Below the pieces are notes generated by a model. The model did no database searches. It saw only the letters and a program-made list of their open reading frames with translations, and was not told where the DNA came from. Positions 45,211-54,300 of a DNA stretch of 64,000 nucleotides are shown in pieces. Source of the DNA: Salinimicrobium tongyeongense (lineage in GTDB: Bacteria > Bacteroidota > Bacteroidia > Flavobacteriales > Flavobacteriaceae); assembly GCF_026109735.1 (NCBI RefSeq), contig NZ_CP069620.1:1426001-1490000 (forward strand), read 5' to 3'. Made by a program: the position numbers and the translations under genes. Each line of letters begins with the position of its first letter. Position 1 is the stretch's first letter.

Positions 45211-45788
45211 AGGAAAAGGCTCTTAATATTTGTAGCGAAAAGTTTTACGGCAATTGCCAAAAGAATGACCCCAAAGATCTTCCGGATCACGCTTATGCCC
45301 TGTTTCCCCAGGAAGTTTTCAATTCTACCCGAAGATTTAAGGACGATATATACAAAAATAGTATTTATAACAATGGCAGCAATAATATTAACAGTAGCAT
45401 ACTCGGCACGCAGGGAAAGTATTGAGGTCATGGTACCGGCACCCGCAATTAGCGGGAACGCCAGGGGCACCACTGCCGAAGTTTCAGGCGCATCATCTTT
45501 GTAAAGCTGAATTCCCAAAATCATTTCGAGGGCCAGGAAGAACAGGATAAATGCCCCTGCCACTGCAAATGAATTCACATCTATACCTATCAGGTTCAGG
45601 ATCTCTTTCCCTAAAAACAGAAAAGCAATCATCAAAATTGCGGCAACTATGGTCGCTTTTTCACTCTGAATGTGTCCCGCTTTCTTCCGAAGATCAATAA
45701 TTATAGGAATACTCCCAATAATATCAATCACCGCAAAAAGGATCATACTGGCGCTGGCTATTTCCCTGAAGTTTAATTCCATATTCAA
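45207..45788 (-). CDS. MarC-family integral membrane protein
   Basis: A 193-residue protein with six helices. FAVIDIIGSIPIIIDL, VAGAFILFFLALEMILGIQ and VPLAFPLIAGAGTMTSI match the MarC/NAAT family. MarC was once linked with antibiotic resistance, but that is not supported, and the role is unknown. It begins a three-gene operon with overlapping ends. Confidence 0.9.
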   Translation of the reverse strand: MNMELNFREIASASMILFAVIDIIGSIPIIIDLRKKAGHIQSEKATIVAAILMIAFLFLGKEILNLIGIDVNSFAVAGAFILFFLALEMILGIQLYKDDAPETSAVVPLAFPLIAGAGTMTSILSLRAEYATVNIIAAIVINTIFVYIVLKSSGRIENFLGKQGISVIRKIFGVILLAIAVKLFATNIKSLFL

Positions 45789-45898
45789 AAACTAGCTCGC
45801 AAAAGTACTCTGAATTGACAGAAAATACGAATTATACCGCGAAAATTTTAACAGGATCACCCCTGAAGTTAAGTGCCTGAAAAAATTATCTTTGCAGC

Positions 45899-46477
45899 AT
45901 GTTTCAGCTTGGAAAAACTATAGTATCTGAAGAAATCCTGAAAAAGGATTTTGTGTGTAACCTTTCGGCCTGTAAAGGAGCCTGTTGTATCGCCGGAGAT
46001 GCGGGCGCACCTTTGGAAGAGGCCGAAACCCACATCCTGGAAGACATTTATCCACTCGTTAAACCTTATCTTCGAAAAGAAGGCATTGCAGCCATTGAAA
46101 AGCAGGGCACCTCAGTTATTGGCGAAGATGGTGAATACGAGACCCCGCTTATAGATGGGGCCGATTGTGCTTATGTCACTTTCGATAAAAAAGGCACGGC
46201 CCTTTGCGGAATTGAAGAAGCTTACAACCAGGGGGATATTAAATGGAAAAAACCCGTTTCCTGCCACCTCTACCCGGTACGCACACAGGATTATTCCGAG
46301 TTTTCTGCCGTGAACTATCACCACTGGTACATTTGCGACGATGCCTGCACTTTGGGAAAAGAACTTCAGGTGCCTGTATACAGGTTCGTAAAGGAAGCTC
46401 TTATCAGAAAATACGGTGAAGACTGGTACGCTGAACTTGAAAAAGTAGCCGAAAACCTGAAAGAACAGGAAAAATAG
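45899..46477 (+). CDS. DUF3109 cysteine-rich protein
   Basis: A 192-residue protein starting MFQLGKTIVSEEILKKDFVC, with the cysteine cluster CNLSACKGACC at 20-30, then CAYV, CGIEEAY, SCHLYPVR and CDDACTLGK. This is the YkgJ-like iron/zinc cluster family (DUF3109) of Bacteroidota. Function is unknown. A TATCTTTG box ends only 4 bases before the ATG, so the message could be nearly leaderless. Confidence 0.88.
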   Translation: MFQLGKTIVSEEILKKDFVCNLSACKGACCIAGDAGAPLEEAETHILEDIYPLVKPYLRKEGIAAIEKQGTSVIGEDGEYETPLIDGADCAYVTFDKKGTALCGIEEAYNQGDIKWKKPVSCHLYPVRTQDYSEFSAVNYHHWYICDDACTLGKELQVPVYRFVKEALIRKYGEDWYAELEKVAENLKEQEK

Positions 46478-46769
46478 GTTCTTAAGGAGAATAAACTTCA
46501 GCCCTGGAGAAAGCTGGTTTTTGAAATAATCCCATTCATCTAAAGAATGGCACCGGCACTTTGCGCTTTCCTGCCATCTGCAGGCATTTTCAGCTCAACA
46601 AAGTCAAACCCCATATACCTGCCTGAAAATAAATGGCTTAGACTTTGACCGCATAAGGATTTTTTTTATTTTCGTAATTCGTTCTGCCACTTTTACTTCC
46701 CTCAGGCAGAGCCCTTTTCCCCGTTTTTAATTTTTTTTACAGCCTGTAATCACTTAAAAACATAGCATT

Positions 46770-47600
46770 ATGAAAAGATTCATCCATTTAATTCTTGCAA
46801 TTATCTTCATGGCCGGCACCACCACAGCTGAAGCCCAGTTTTTCAAAAAGCTTAAAAAGAAGGTAGAAGAAAAAGTTGAAGACGCAGCAATAAAAAACGT
46901 GTCTGACAAAGCCGCTAAAGAAACCAATAAGTCTTTAGACAACCTTTGGGCAAAACAACTCGAGACCTCCAATTATTCCATGGGAATGAACATGGTTGAC
47001 CCTTCAGAAATTCCCGACAGCTATAATTTTGACTGGAAATATACCCTCCAGATGAACACTTCGGAAGGAACAATGGATATGGTATATCACATTAAGGAGA
47101 ATGCTCCATATGTAGGGATAAAAATCCCGCAGGCAGAGAATATGCTTAGCGTACTCGATAATAAAAGGAATATGACCGTGCTCTACATGAATTCTGAAGG
47201 CAACAAAATGGTGATGGCCACCCGTTTTGATGTTTCTGAAGAAAATATGGAGGCAGACACACCTTATGATGAAATGAAGTTTGAAAAGATTGGCAAAAAG
47301 ACCATTTTGGGATATGAATGCCAGGGCTATAGTTCCGAAAATGATGAAAATGTCTTTACATTTTACGTGACCGATGAGACCGGACTCAGTTTTAGCGATT
47401 TCTTTCAGAAAAACCAGAAAAACATCCCTGAAGGCCTGGACGCCGACTGGATTAAAGACGGAAAGGGGTTAATGATGGAAATGCAGATGAAAGACAAGAA
47501 AAATCCTGAAAAAAATGTGAGCATGCTATGCACGGGGATTGAGAAACAAGCCTTTTCCATTAACACTTCAGACTACCAAAGTATGGGCGGAGGCAGATAA
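46770..47600 (+). CDS. Exported DUF4412 protein
   Basis: A 276-residue protein with a signal peptide (MKRFIHLILAIIFMAGTTTAEAQ) followed by a very basic-acidic helix (FFKKLKKKVEEKVEDAA). The rest is methionine-rich and matches DUF4412 (VYHIKENAPYVGI, KTILGYECQGYSS). The role is unknown. It stands alone; the 292 bases before it hold no gene that I can see. Confidence 0.85.
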   Translation: MKRFIHLILAIIFMAGTTTAEAQFFKKLKKKVEEKVEDAAIKNVSDKAAKETNKSLDNLWAKQLETSNYSMGMNMVDPSEIPDSYNFDWKYTLQMNTSEGTMDMVYHIKENAPYVGIKIPQAENMLSVLDNKRNMTVLYMNSEGNKMVMATRFDVSEENMEADTPYDEMKFEKIGKKTILGYECQGYSSENDENVFTFYVTDETGLSFSDFFQKNQKNIPEGLDADWIKDGKGLMMEMQMKDKKNPEKNVSMLCTGIEKQAFSINTSDYQSMGGGR

Positions 47601-47661
47601 AATAATCTCATTCCCAGATATTTCTTCTGTTTTTGCTAAATTGAAGTGGTAAATAAGATAT

Positions 47662-48741
47662 ATGAAAAACAGAAGAACATTCATCAAAACGTCCGGGCTT
47701 TTTCTTGCATCCAGCTTTTTGCCCGTCACCACATTTTTAGGGTCTACCCGAAAGAAAAAACTCGGAGTTGCCCTCGTGGGCCTGGGCGGCTACAGCACCC
47801 ATCAACTGGCTCCTGCCCTGCAGGAAACCCAATACTGTGAGCTACGCGGCATTGTAACCGGCAGCCCCGAGAAGATCCCGCGCTGGCAGGAAAAATACAA
47901 CATCCCCGATGCTAATGTTTACAATTACGACACTATGCACCAAATTGCCAATAATGACGATATTGATGTAATTTACATTGTGCTGCCCAACTCCATGCAT
48001 GCCGAATACACGATTAAAGCTGCCAATGCCGGCAAACACGTATGGTGTGAAAAACCAATGGCCATGAATGCCGAAGAGTGCCGCCAAATGATAGAAGCCT
48101 GCGAAAAGAACAAAGTCAAACTCGCCATAGGCTACCGGCTTCAGCATGAAAAGAACAACCGCATCATGATGAAATGGGCCGAAACCACGCCTTACGGGCC
48201 CATGCAGGAAGTAAAAGCCGCAGCCGGTTTCTACAACAGCAATCCCGGCTGGCGTGCAGAAAAGGAAATGGGCGGCGGCGCCATGTACGACATGGGCGTT
48301 TACCCGCTAAACACATCCCGTTACACAGTAGGCAGGGAGCCTATTGCTGTTTCGGCGAAAAGCCACACCACCCGCGACCAGCTTTTTAAGGAGGTTGATG
48401 AAAGCATGGAGTTCACCCTCGAATTTCCCGACGGAATTGTGGCCAACTGCCGCACCAGTTTCGGGGAAAACATGAACAACCTGGAAGTGACCTGCAGCAA
48501 TGGCTCGTACTACCTGCAACCTTTCCAGACGTACACCGGCGTAAAAGGAGGCACCAGCGACGGTAAAATCCTTGAGCCGTTCGGGAAGAACCAGCAGGCC
48601 GTGCAGATGGACGACGATGCGCTGGCAATACTCCATGACAAGCCCATGATGGTGCCCGGGGAAGAAGGTTTGAAGGATATTGTTGTTCTTGAAAAAATCT
48701 TTGCATCGGCAGCAAAAAATGGGCAAAGGCTGAAAATATAA
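47662..48741 (+). CDS. Tat-exported Gfo/Idh/MocA oxidoreductase
   Basis: A 359-residue protein. The N-terminus MKNRRTFIKTSGLFLASSFL carries a twin-arginine motif (NRRTFIK) and a hydrophobic region. The Rossmann motif GLGGYSTHQLAPAL follows at about 41-54, and the catalytic lysine is in CEKPMAM. It resembles glucose-fructose oxidoreductase and other periplasmic sugar dehydrogenases that carry their NADP into the periplasm folded. The sugar substrate is not known. Confidence 0.88.
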   Translation: MKNRRTFIKTSGLFLASSFLPVTTFLGSTRKKKLGVALVGLGGYSTHQLAPALQETQYCELRGIVTGSPEKIPRWQEKYNIPDANVYNYDTMHQIANNDDIDVIYIVLPNSMHAEYTIKAANAGKHVWCEKPMAMNAEECRQMIEACEKNKVKLAIGYRLQHEKNNRIMMKWAETTPYGPMQEVKAAAGFYNSNPGWRAEKEMGGGAMYDMGVYPLNTSRYTVGREPIAVSAKSHTTRDQLFKEVDESMEFTLEFPDGIVANCRTSFGENMNNLEVTCSNGSYYLQPFQTYTGVKGGTSDGKILEPFGKNQQAVQMDDDALAILHDKPMMVPGEEGLKDIVVLEKIFASAAKNGQRLKI

Positions 48742-48745
48742 GCTT

Positions 48746-48763
48746 CCAAAAATGCCATTTTTG
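48746..48763. terminator. Palindromic core after the Gfo/Idh gene
   Basis: CCAAAAATGCCATTTTTGA starts 5 bases after the stop codon. It belongs to the AAAAATGNCATTTTT family; the outer stem is short, so termination is only likely. Confidence 0.45.
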
Positions 48764-48996
48764 ACATCTGTTTCTGAAGAACTTCAGGAAGACCTTTTTT
48801 TGCTTCTTCGGAAAATTTAAAGGGCTAATGAACTAGCTCACAAAAGCATATACTGAAGCCGTTTTTCTGACTTCCGCAGAAGAATACTTGTATTATTAAA
48901 AAAAAATGTTAAAAATATTTCTGAAGCTGTAAGAAAACTCTTTACTTTAAGTTCAAATTTGACAGCGCTCAAAAAGAGCCGTCCAAATTCACTTTT

Positions 48997-49959
48997 ATGG
49001 CTAGCTTAGAACCCATTTTACAGGAAAACAAAGACAGATTCGTGATTTTTCCGGTGAAGCATCACGACATTTGGGACTGGTATAAAAAAATGGAAGCCAA
49101 TTTCTGGACTGCAGAAGAAATTGACCTGCAGCAGGATCTGAACCACTGGAACACTAATTTGGGTACCGGTGAAAGAAATTTCATCAAACATATACTTGCC
49201 TTTTTTGCCACTTCACATGCAGTTCTAAGGGAGAACCTGGCCAAAAACTTCGTGAATGAAGTTCAATACCCCGAAGCCAGGTCCTTCTACGGATTTCAAA
49301 TAAGCAGGGAGAATATCCATTTTGAAACTTACTCCCTGCTTATAAACACCTACATCAAAGATGAACAGGAAAAAACCGCCTTTTTTAAAGCTTCCGCCCA
49401 TCAGAAGAAAAATATGTGGGCGCAAAAATGGGGAAAATCCAGTTCTTTTGCCGAAAGGCTAATTGCTTTTGCAGCGATTGAAAAAATCTTCTTTTCAGGG
49501 GCTTTTTGTTCCATCTTTTGGCTTGGGAAGCAGGGACTCCTGCCTGGCCTTTACCTCGCCAGCCAACTTGTGGCAAGGGATAAAGGTGTTCAATCAGGTT
49601 TTGGGGCCCACCTGCACAACAAGCATCTGGTGAACAGGCTGCCAAAAGAGCGTAGAAGGGAGATTATTCTTGAAGCCCACAACCTGGAACGAGAATTCAT
49701 TACAGCAAGCTTCCCCAATGAGCTTATGGGAATGAAGTGCGAATCACTACTTCATTACCTCGAGTCTGATACCGACCAACTACTGCTTCAGCTGGAATGC
49801 ACAAAAGAATTCGGAACAGAAGACCCGTTAAGTCCTATGGATCCAGATAGCCTTCAGGAGAAAACCCATTTCTTAGAAAAAAGAGTGGGAGCGTTCAAAA
49901 ATGCGGGTACCACAAACAAAGAACCTGAACCCTTCCGCAGCAAAAATCAGGAATCCTGA
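48997..49959 (+). CDS. Degenerate ribonucleotide reductase beta-like protein (R2 fold with lost metal ligands)
   Basis: A 320-residue protein clearly related to class I ribonucleotide reductase beta subunits (ILQENKDRFVIFPV, FWTAEEIDL, FIKHILAFF, NEVQYPEARSFYGFQ). E105, H108, Y112 and E162 of the active site remain. Three expected metal ligands are changed: H74 for Asp (TSHAV against the usual ASDGI), K196 for Glu and Q199 for His (RDKGVQ against RDEGVH). The C-terminal tail, which in true subunits ends in an acidic -F peptide that docks on NrdA, is replaced by a basic-polar tail. No nrdA lies nearby. The frame is intact, so it is probably a functional non-canonical or pseudoenzyme paralogue, next to a dGTPase. 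Confidence 0.85.
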   Translation: MASLEPILQENKDRFVIFPVKHHDIWDWYKKMEANFWTAEEIDLQQDLNHWNTNLGTGERNFIKHILAFFATSHAVLRENLAKNFVNEVQYPEARSFYGFQISRENIHFETYSLLINTYIKDEQEKTAFFKASAHQKKNMWAQKWGKSSSFAERLIAFAAIEKIFFSGAFCSIFWLGKQGLLPGLYLASQLVARDKGVQSGFGAHLHNKHLVNRLPKERRREIILEAHNLEREFITASFPNELMGMKCESLLHYLESDTDQLLLQLECTKEFGTEDPLSPMDPDSLQEKTHFLEKRVGAFKNAGTTNKEPEPFRSKNQES

Positions 49960-50005
49960 AGTTTTTCAGGATAATTACGCGATTTAAACCTGAAATTAGA
50001 AAAGC

Positions 50006-50034
50006 AAGCAGTTGCGGGAACCGCCTGCTTTTTT
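50006..50034 (+). terminator. Terminator after the NrdB-like gene
   Basis: AGCAGTTGCGG and CCGCCTGCT form a bulged stem with a GAA loop, followed by TTTTTT. It separates the R2-like gene from dgt, which has its own promoter overlapping this hairpin. Confidence 0.7.
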
Positions 50035-50044
50035 GCTATTTTTG
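50012..50044 (+). promoter_or_regulatory. dgt promoter
   Basis: TTG at 50012-50014 and TATTTTTG at 50037-50044 are separated by 22 bases, within the flavobacterial range. The dgt ATG follows 25 bases downstream. Confidence 0.5.
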
Positions 50045-50068
50045 AGGCTTCAGGAAAAAACTTCGAAC

Positions 50069-51412
50069 ATGATGAACTGGGAGCAGCTGCTTTCGCTTAA
50101 AAAAGCAGGAGACACGAACAAAAGATTACGAAAAGAACAAAATGCGACCCGCTTAGGATTTGAAGTAGATTATGACCGCATCATATTTTCTTCGGCTTTT
50201 AGAAGTTTACAGGATAAAACGCAGGTAATCCCGCTTTCAAAGACAGATTTTGTACATACGCGGCTCACCCACAGCCTTGAAGTATCGGTAGTGGGGCGTT
50301 CCCTGGGGCGCCTGGCCGGGCAAAAGATCCTGGAGAAACACCCGCAGCTGGAAAAGACCCATGGCTACCAGATGAACGATTTTGGGGCCATTGTTGCCGC
50401 TGCCGCCCTGGCGCACGATATTGGGAATCCGCCTTTTGGGCATTCGGGGGAAAAGGCCATTGGAGAATACTTCAGCAATGGCAATGGGAGGCGTTTCCGG
50501 GAGTTGCTTACTGCTGAAGAATATGAAGACCTTACCAAATTTGAAGGAAATGCCAACGGTTTCAAGATCTTAACGGAAGACAAACCCGGTATACCTGGGG
50601 GCATCAGGCTTTCTTATGCCACTTTGGGAGCTTTTATAAAATATCCGAAGGAATCCCTTCCGCATAAACCCACCGCACGCATAGCCGATAAGAAGTTCGG
50701 GATATTTCAGTCTGAAAAAGCCTTTTTTGAAGAGGTAGCCAATGAACTGGGACTTATTTCCAGCGGCAGCGGCAAAAACCTGAGCTACTACAGGCACCCC
50801 CTCGCTTTTCTTGTTGAAGCGGCCGATGATATTTGCTACACGATCATTGATTTTGAAGACGGCATCAACCTGGGGCTCATCCAGGAAGAATATGCGCTGG
50901 AGTACCTCATCAACCTGGTGAAAGATTCTATCATCACAAAAAAGTACCACAACCTGCAAACCCGCGCCGACAGGCTGAGTTACCTAAGGGCCCTGGCCAT
51001 TAATACGCTGCTCACCGAGGCTGTGGAAATTTTTATGGACAACGAGGAGGCCATCCTAAAAGGGGAATTTCACGAAGCCCTTTTTGACAGGAGTAAATAC
51101 GAAGCCCAGATCACTGATATCATTAAAATTAGTATTGATAAAATTTACCAGAGCGAAGAAGTGATTAGCAAGGAAATTGCTGGTTACCAAATGCTTTCTC
51201 ATTTGCTGGACACTTACACCGCCGCCTTACTGCCCGAAAACGGGAAACAGACAAATTACAACAAACTCGTTCTAAAATTAATTCCCGAAGCCCATCATTT
51301 TGAAGACCTTGGGGTGTACGACAAGCTTATCAAGATTTGCAGTTATATTTCTTCATTAACAGACAGTAAAATAGTGTCGTTGTTCAAAAAATTCAAAGGC
51401 CTTAAAATTTAA
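50069..51412 (+). CDS. dgt: dGTP triphosphohydrolase
   Basis: A 447-residue HD-domain hydrolase. Metal residues are in HTRLTHSLEVSVVGR and in AHDIGNPPFGHSGEKAI; the start region RLGFEVDYDRIIFSSAFRSLQDKTQV is typical of Dgt. It splits dGTP into deoxyguanosine and triphosphate. The start MMNWEQLLSLKK at 50069 is used; the longer frame translates the upstream terminator. It lies immediately after the R2-like gene, which suggests a link through dNTP pools, though the terminator and promoter between them separate the transcripts. Confidence 0.93.
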   Translation: MMNWEQLLSLKKAGDTNKRLRKEQNATRLGFEVDYDRIIFSSAFRSLQDKTQVIPLSKTDFVHTRLTHSLEVSVVGRSLGRLAGQKILEKHPQLEKTHGYQMNDFGAIVAAAALAHDIGNPPFGHSGEKAIGEYFSNGNGRRFRELLTAEEYEDLTKFEGNANGFKILTEDKPGIPGGIRLSYATLGAFIKYPKESLPHKPTARIADKKFGIFQSEKAFFEEVANELGLISSGSGKNLSYYRHPLAFLVEAADDICYTIIDFEDGINLGLIQEEYALEYLINLVKDSIITKKYHNLQTRADRLSYLRALAINTLLTEAVEIFMDNEEAILKGEFHEALFDRSKYEAQITDIIKISIDKIYQSEEVISKEIAGYQMLSHLLDTYTAALLPENGKQTNYNKLVLKLIPEAHHFEDLGVYDKLIKICSYISSLTDSKIVSLFKKFKGLKI

Positions 51413-51465
51413 TTTTTTGTAATTTGCAGAATAGCTTTCTTCGGAAGTCATTTACCTTTCCCTTT

Positions 51466-54297
51466 ATGAATAAACGATTACTTTTTGTACTTCCGGTCGT
51501 TCTGTTTGCTGCCGTTTTTGGACTTTACCTGGGTTGTGAGAACACTGCACCTTCTGAAATTTCAGAATTAAGAGAAAGGCATGAGCATTTTCTGAAGCAG
51601 AACAAGCCCACCAAAGATAAAGGCTTCTCACGTCTTGAAAAGATCAAAAAAGGCCTGCCCCCAAAGAAATATTACGAGGAAATGGAGTACCTCACCATGA
51701 ATCCTGCTTTGGGATATCCGGAACCTCATAAAGTAAGGGCGCTGCATGAGCAGCTTCAAAAACAAAGGCAAAGCAGGAGTTTTGTCAAAGCTCCGGGAGA
51801 CAATGAGCAGCACCCATGGATCTCCCGCGGCCCCAACAATGTGGGAGGCCGTACAAGGGTTTTGCTCTTTGACCCAAATGATGCCTCGGGCAACCGGGTG
51901 TTTGCCGGTGCCATAAGCGGCGGGCTGTGGGTCAATGACAATATTACCCGTGAATCTTCTCCCTGGAAGCAGGTAGAAGGCTTGCCGGCCAATTTGAATA
52001 TATCGTGCCTCACGGTAGACCCACGGAATCCTGATATCTGGTATGCAGGTACAGGAGAACAATATACCGGCGGAGACGTAGTGGGAACGGGCGTTTACAA
52101 AACTACAGATGCAGGCCAGACCTGGAGTAAAGTGCTTGATGTAGAAGAGTTTTCAGAAACAGGAAGCGGCACCAACATTCGGGCCATTGGAGGCGTTTAC
52201 TACATCAATGACATAGAAGCCTGGGATAATGGCAGCAGCACCGAAGTCTTTATTGGCGTCTCCACCCATCTGTATGCCAATGCACAAAATCCGCAGAATT
52301 TGCTGGGCTTTTTTGAAAGGGGGCTTTACCAAAGTAAAGACGAAGGGGCTTCCTGGAACAAGGTCCTTGAAGAGGAGTCTTTTAACGACTTTGAAACAGA
52401 TGCAGCAGGGAATGTATGGGTTTCAACTACCTATTCGCCGGGCGAGGAGAATTCTTTTGGCGGAAAGATCTTCAGGCGCGAAAAAGAGGCAAATACGAGC
52501 TGGTCTCTGGTGACCACCATTCCCAATGTTTACCGCACCGAAATAGAAGCTTCAGCCATAAATCCTGAAAAATTTTACATTCTTGCTGAAGACCAGTATG
52601 AAGAAGCCTCGCTTTGGGTGACCACAAATGCTTTTCAGAATATTTCCCGGCTGAATGAACCCAACGATGCCGATCTTGATATTCCTCCAGATGATTTTGC
52701 CCGCGGACAGGCATTTTACAACCTGATGATTGAATCTGATCCTACCAACGATGATATTGTCTACGTTGGCGGAATAGACCTCTTCAGGTCAACAACAGGG
52801 GGAAATTCATGGGAACAGATCTCTAAATGGTCTAATAATGACAACCTTGATGAGTTGCCTGTTTCGGAAGTTCACGCAGACCATCATGTGATGAGGTTTA
52901 AACCCGGCAATACCAACCAGGCGATCTTTGGGCATGACGGCGGGGTTTCTTTTGCCAGCGATCTTTCAGCAGCAAGCACTTCGAAAGTATTCATCACTCC
53001 CGAAACCGACTATATCACCACACAATTCTACTCTGTTGCCGTGGCGCCTGCTTCCTTTGCAACCGGAGATTACTTTTTGGGGGGCACCCAGGATAACGGC
53101 ACCCTCTTGATTGAAAGAGGAAACCCCACTTCTATAGGAATTTTGGGTGGCGATGGTGCACATTCCTTTTTTGACCAGGTAGACACAAAGTACCTCATCG
53201 CAAACCTGGTATATAACGACCTTATCATTCTTTACAGTTACGACAAAGAGGGTTTTGCACTTATAGCCAACAATGAGGACAGGGACGGGTTCTTTATAAA
53301 TCCGCAGGCCCTAGATTCCAATCTGGATGTGCTGTTCTCCAATGGGCCAGAAGGCGTGCTTTACAGGTATGATAAGCTTACCCGACTTCCGCTTCTTGAC
53401 GATGACGGCATTCAACAGGACTCTCCCGTTGCACCAAGAGTTTCGCTTAAAAATGGCATTTTAGACAGTTCAATAAGTGCCCTCACGGTTTCCCCTTTTT
53501 CAACCCAAAGCAGTACGGTGCTGCTGGGGCTTACCAACTCCAAACTCCTTAAAGTGGAGAATGCCCACGGCGCTCCCGAAAATGCCACCTGGAAAGAGAT
53601 CACCGGACCCGGATTCATTGGAAGTATTTCGGATGTGGAATACGGTGAAACTGAAGATGAAATTTACGTAAGCTTTTACAATTACGGGGTAAAAAGTATA
53701 TGGTATACTTCAAATGCCGGTGCAGCTAAGCCCACCTGGACAAGTAAGGAAGGCAACCTTCCCGATCTTCCCGTACTTTCCATTCTTCACAACCCGATTA
53801 ACGAAGACGAGGTAATTATTGGCACTGAACTCGGAGTTTGGGCCACCGAAAATTTCACCAGCAGCCAACCCGTCTGGGCACAGTCTTATAATGGAATGAG
53901 CGACGTGAAAGTGACCGACCTGGATCTCAAAAAGGGCAATAATGTTGTCTATGCTGCGTCTTACGGGCGCGGGATCTTTTCAGGTCAATTCAAAACGGCC
54001 AAAGAAGAAGCTGAGGAACGCGGAGAAGTTGTAGTTGAAGAGAACCTGATTGTGGTAGATCCCACTGTTTCTGGCGGAAATTTTCAGATTGTATCGGGAG
54101 AGGACATAGCAGATATGGAAGCTTACGTCTACAATCTTCAGGGTAAACTGATCCAGGTTGTAAAGCAGCCCCTTACAGCCAATGAACCCATTGATGTTAA
54201 TCTTGTGACTGAAGCTTCAGGAGTATACCTGTTTAAGATCACGGGTGCCGGAAAAACACAGGTTCAGAAAGTAATTAAAGTTAAGGACCTGGAGTAA
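51466..54297 (+). CDS. Large secreted protein with BNR/Vps10-like repeats and a T9SS sorting domain
   Basis: A 943-residue protein. The N-terminal hydrophobic segment MNKRLLFVLPVVLFAAVFGLYLGC is signal-peptide-like and ends with a cysteine (LYLGC), an imperfect lipobox. The body contains many sialidase/BNR-type repeats (GVYKTTDAGQTWSKV, GLYQSKDEGASWNKV, DLFRSTTGGNSWEQI), as in exo-alpha-sialidase or Vps10-like beta-propellers. The last 85 residues form a type A sorting domain (VYNLQGKLIQVV, GVYLFKI). It is probably exported and attached to the cell surface or secreted. No catalytic residues are recognised. Confidence 0.85.
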   Translation: MNKRLLFVLPVVLFAAVFGLYLGCENTAPSEISELRERHEHFLKQNKPTKDKGFSRLEKIKKGLPPKKYYEEMEYLTMNPALGYPEPHKVRALHEQLQKQRQSRSFVKAPGDNEQHPWISRGPNNVGGRTRVLLFDPNDASGNRVFAGAISGGLWVNDNITRESSPWKQVEGLPANLNISCLTVDPRNPDIWYAGTGEQYTGGDVVGTGVYKTTDAGQTWSKVLDVEEFSETGSGTNIRAIGGVYYINDIEAWDNGSSTEVFIGVSTHLYANAQNPQNLLGFFERGLYQSKDEGASWNKVLEEESFNDFETDAAGNVWVSTTYSPGEENSFGGKIFRREKEANTSWSLVTTIPNVYRTEIEASAINPEKFYILAEDQYEEASLWVTTNAFQNISRLNEPNDADLDIPPDDFARGQAFYNLMIESDPTNDDIVYVGGIDLFRSTTGGNSWEQISKWSNNDNLDELPVSEVHADHHVMRFKPGNTNQAIFGHDGGVSFASDLSAASTSKVFITPETDYITTQFYSVAVAPASFATGDYFLGGTQDNGTLLIERGNPTSIGILGGDGAHSFFDQVDTKYLIANLVYNDLIILYSYDKEGFALIANNEDRDGFFINPQALDSNLDVLFSNGPEGVLYRYDKLTRLPLLDDDGIQQDSPVAPRVSLKNGILDSSISALTVSPFSTQSSTVLLGLTNSKLLKVENAHGAPENATWKEITGPGFIGSISDVEYGETEDEIYVSFYNYGVKSIWYTSNAGAAKPTWTSKEGNLPDLPVLSILHNPINEDEVIIGTELGVWATENFTSSQPVWAQSYNGMSDVKVTDLDLKKGNNVVYAASYGRGIFSGQFKTAKEEAEERGEVVVEENLIVVDPTVSGGNFQIVSGEDIADMEAYVYNLQGKLIQVVKQPLTANEPIDVNLVTEASGVYLFKITGAGKTQVQKVIKVKDLE

Positions 54298-54300
54298 CTG

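Noticed and set aside
48997-49959. Assignment of the R2-like protein to class Ie (metal-free, DOPA radical)
   Set aside because: Only one substitution (E to K) recalls the QSK/VPK pattern; there is no NrdI or NrdE nearby and the sequence is of NrdB type.
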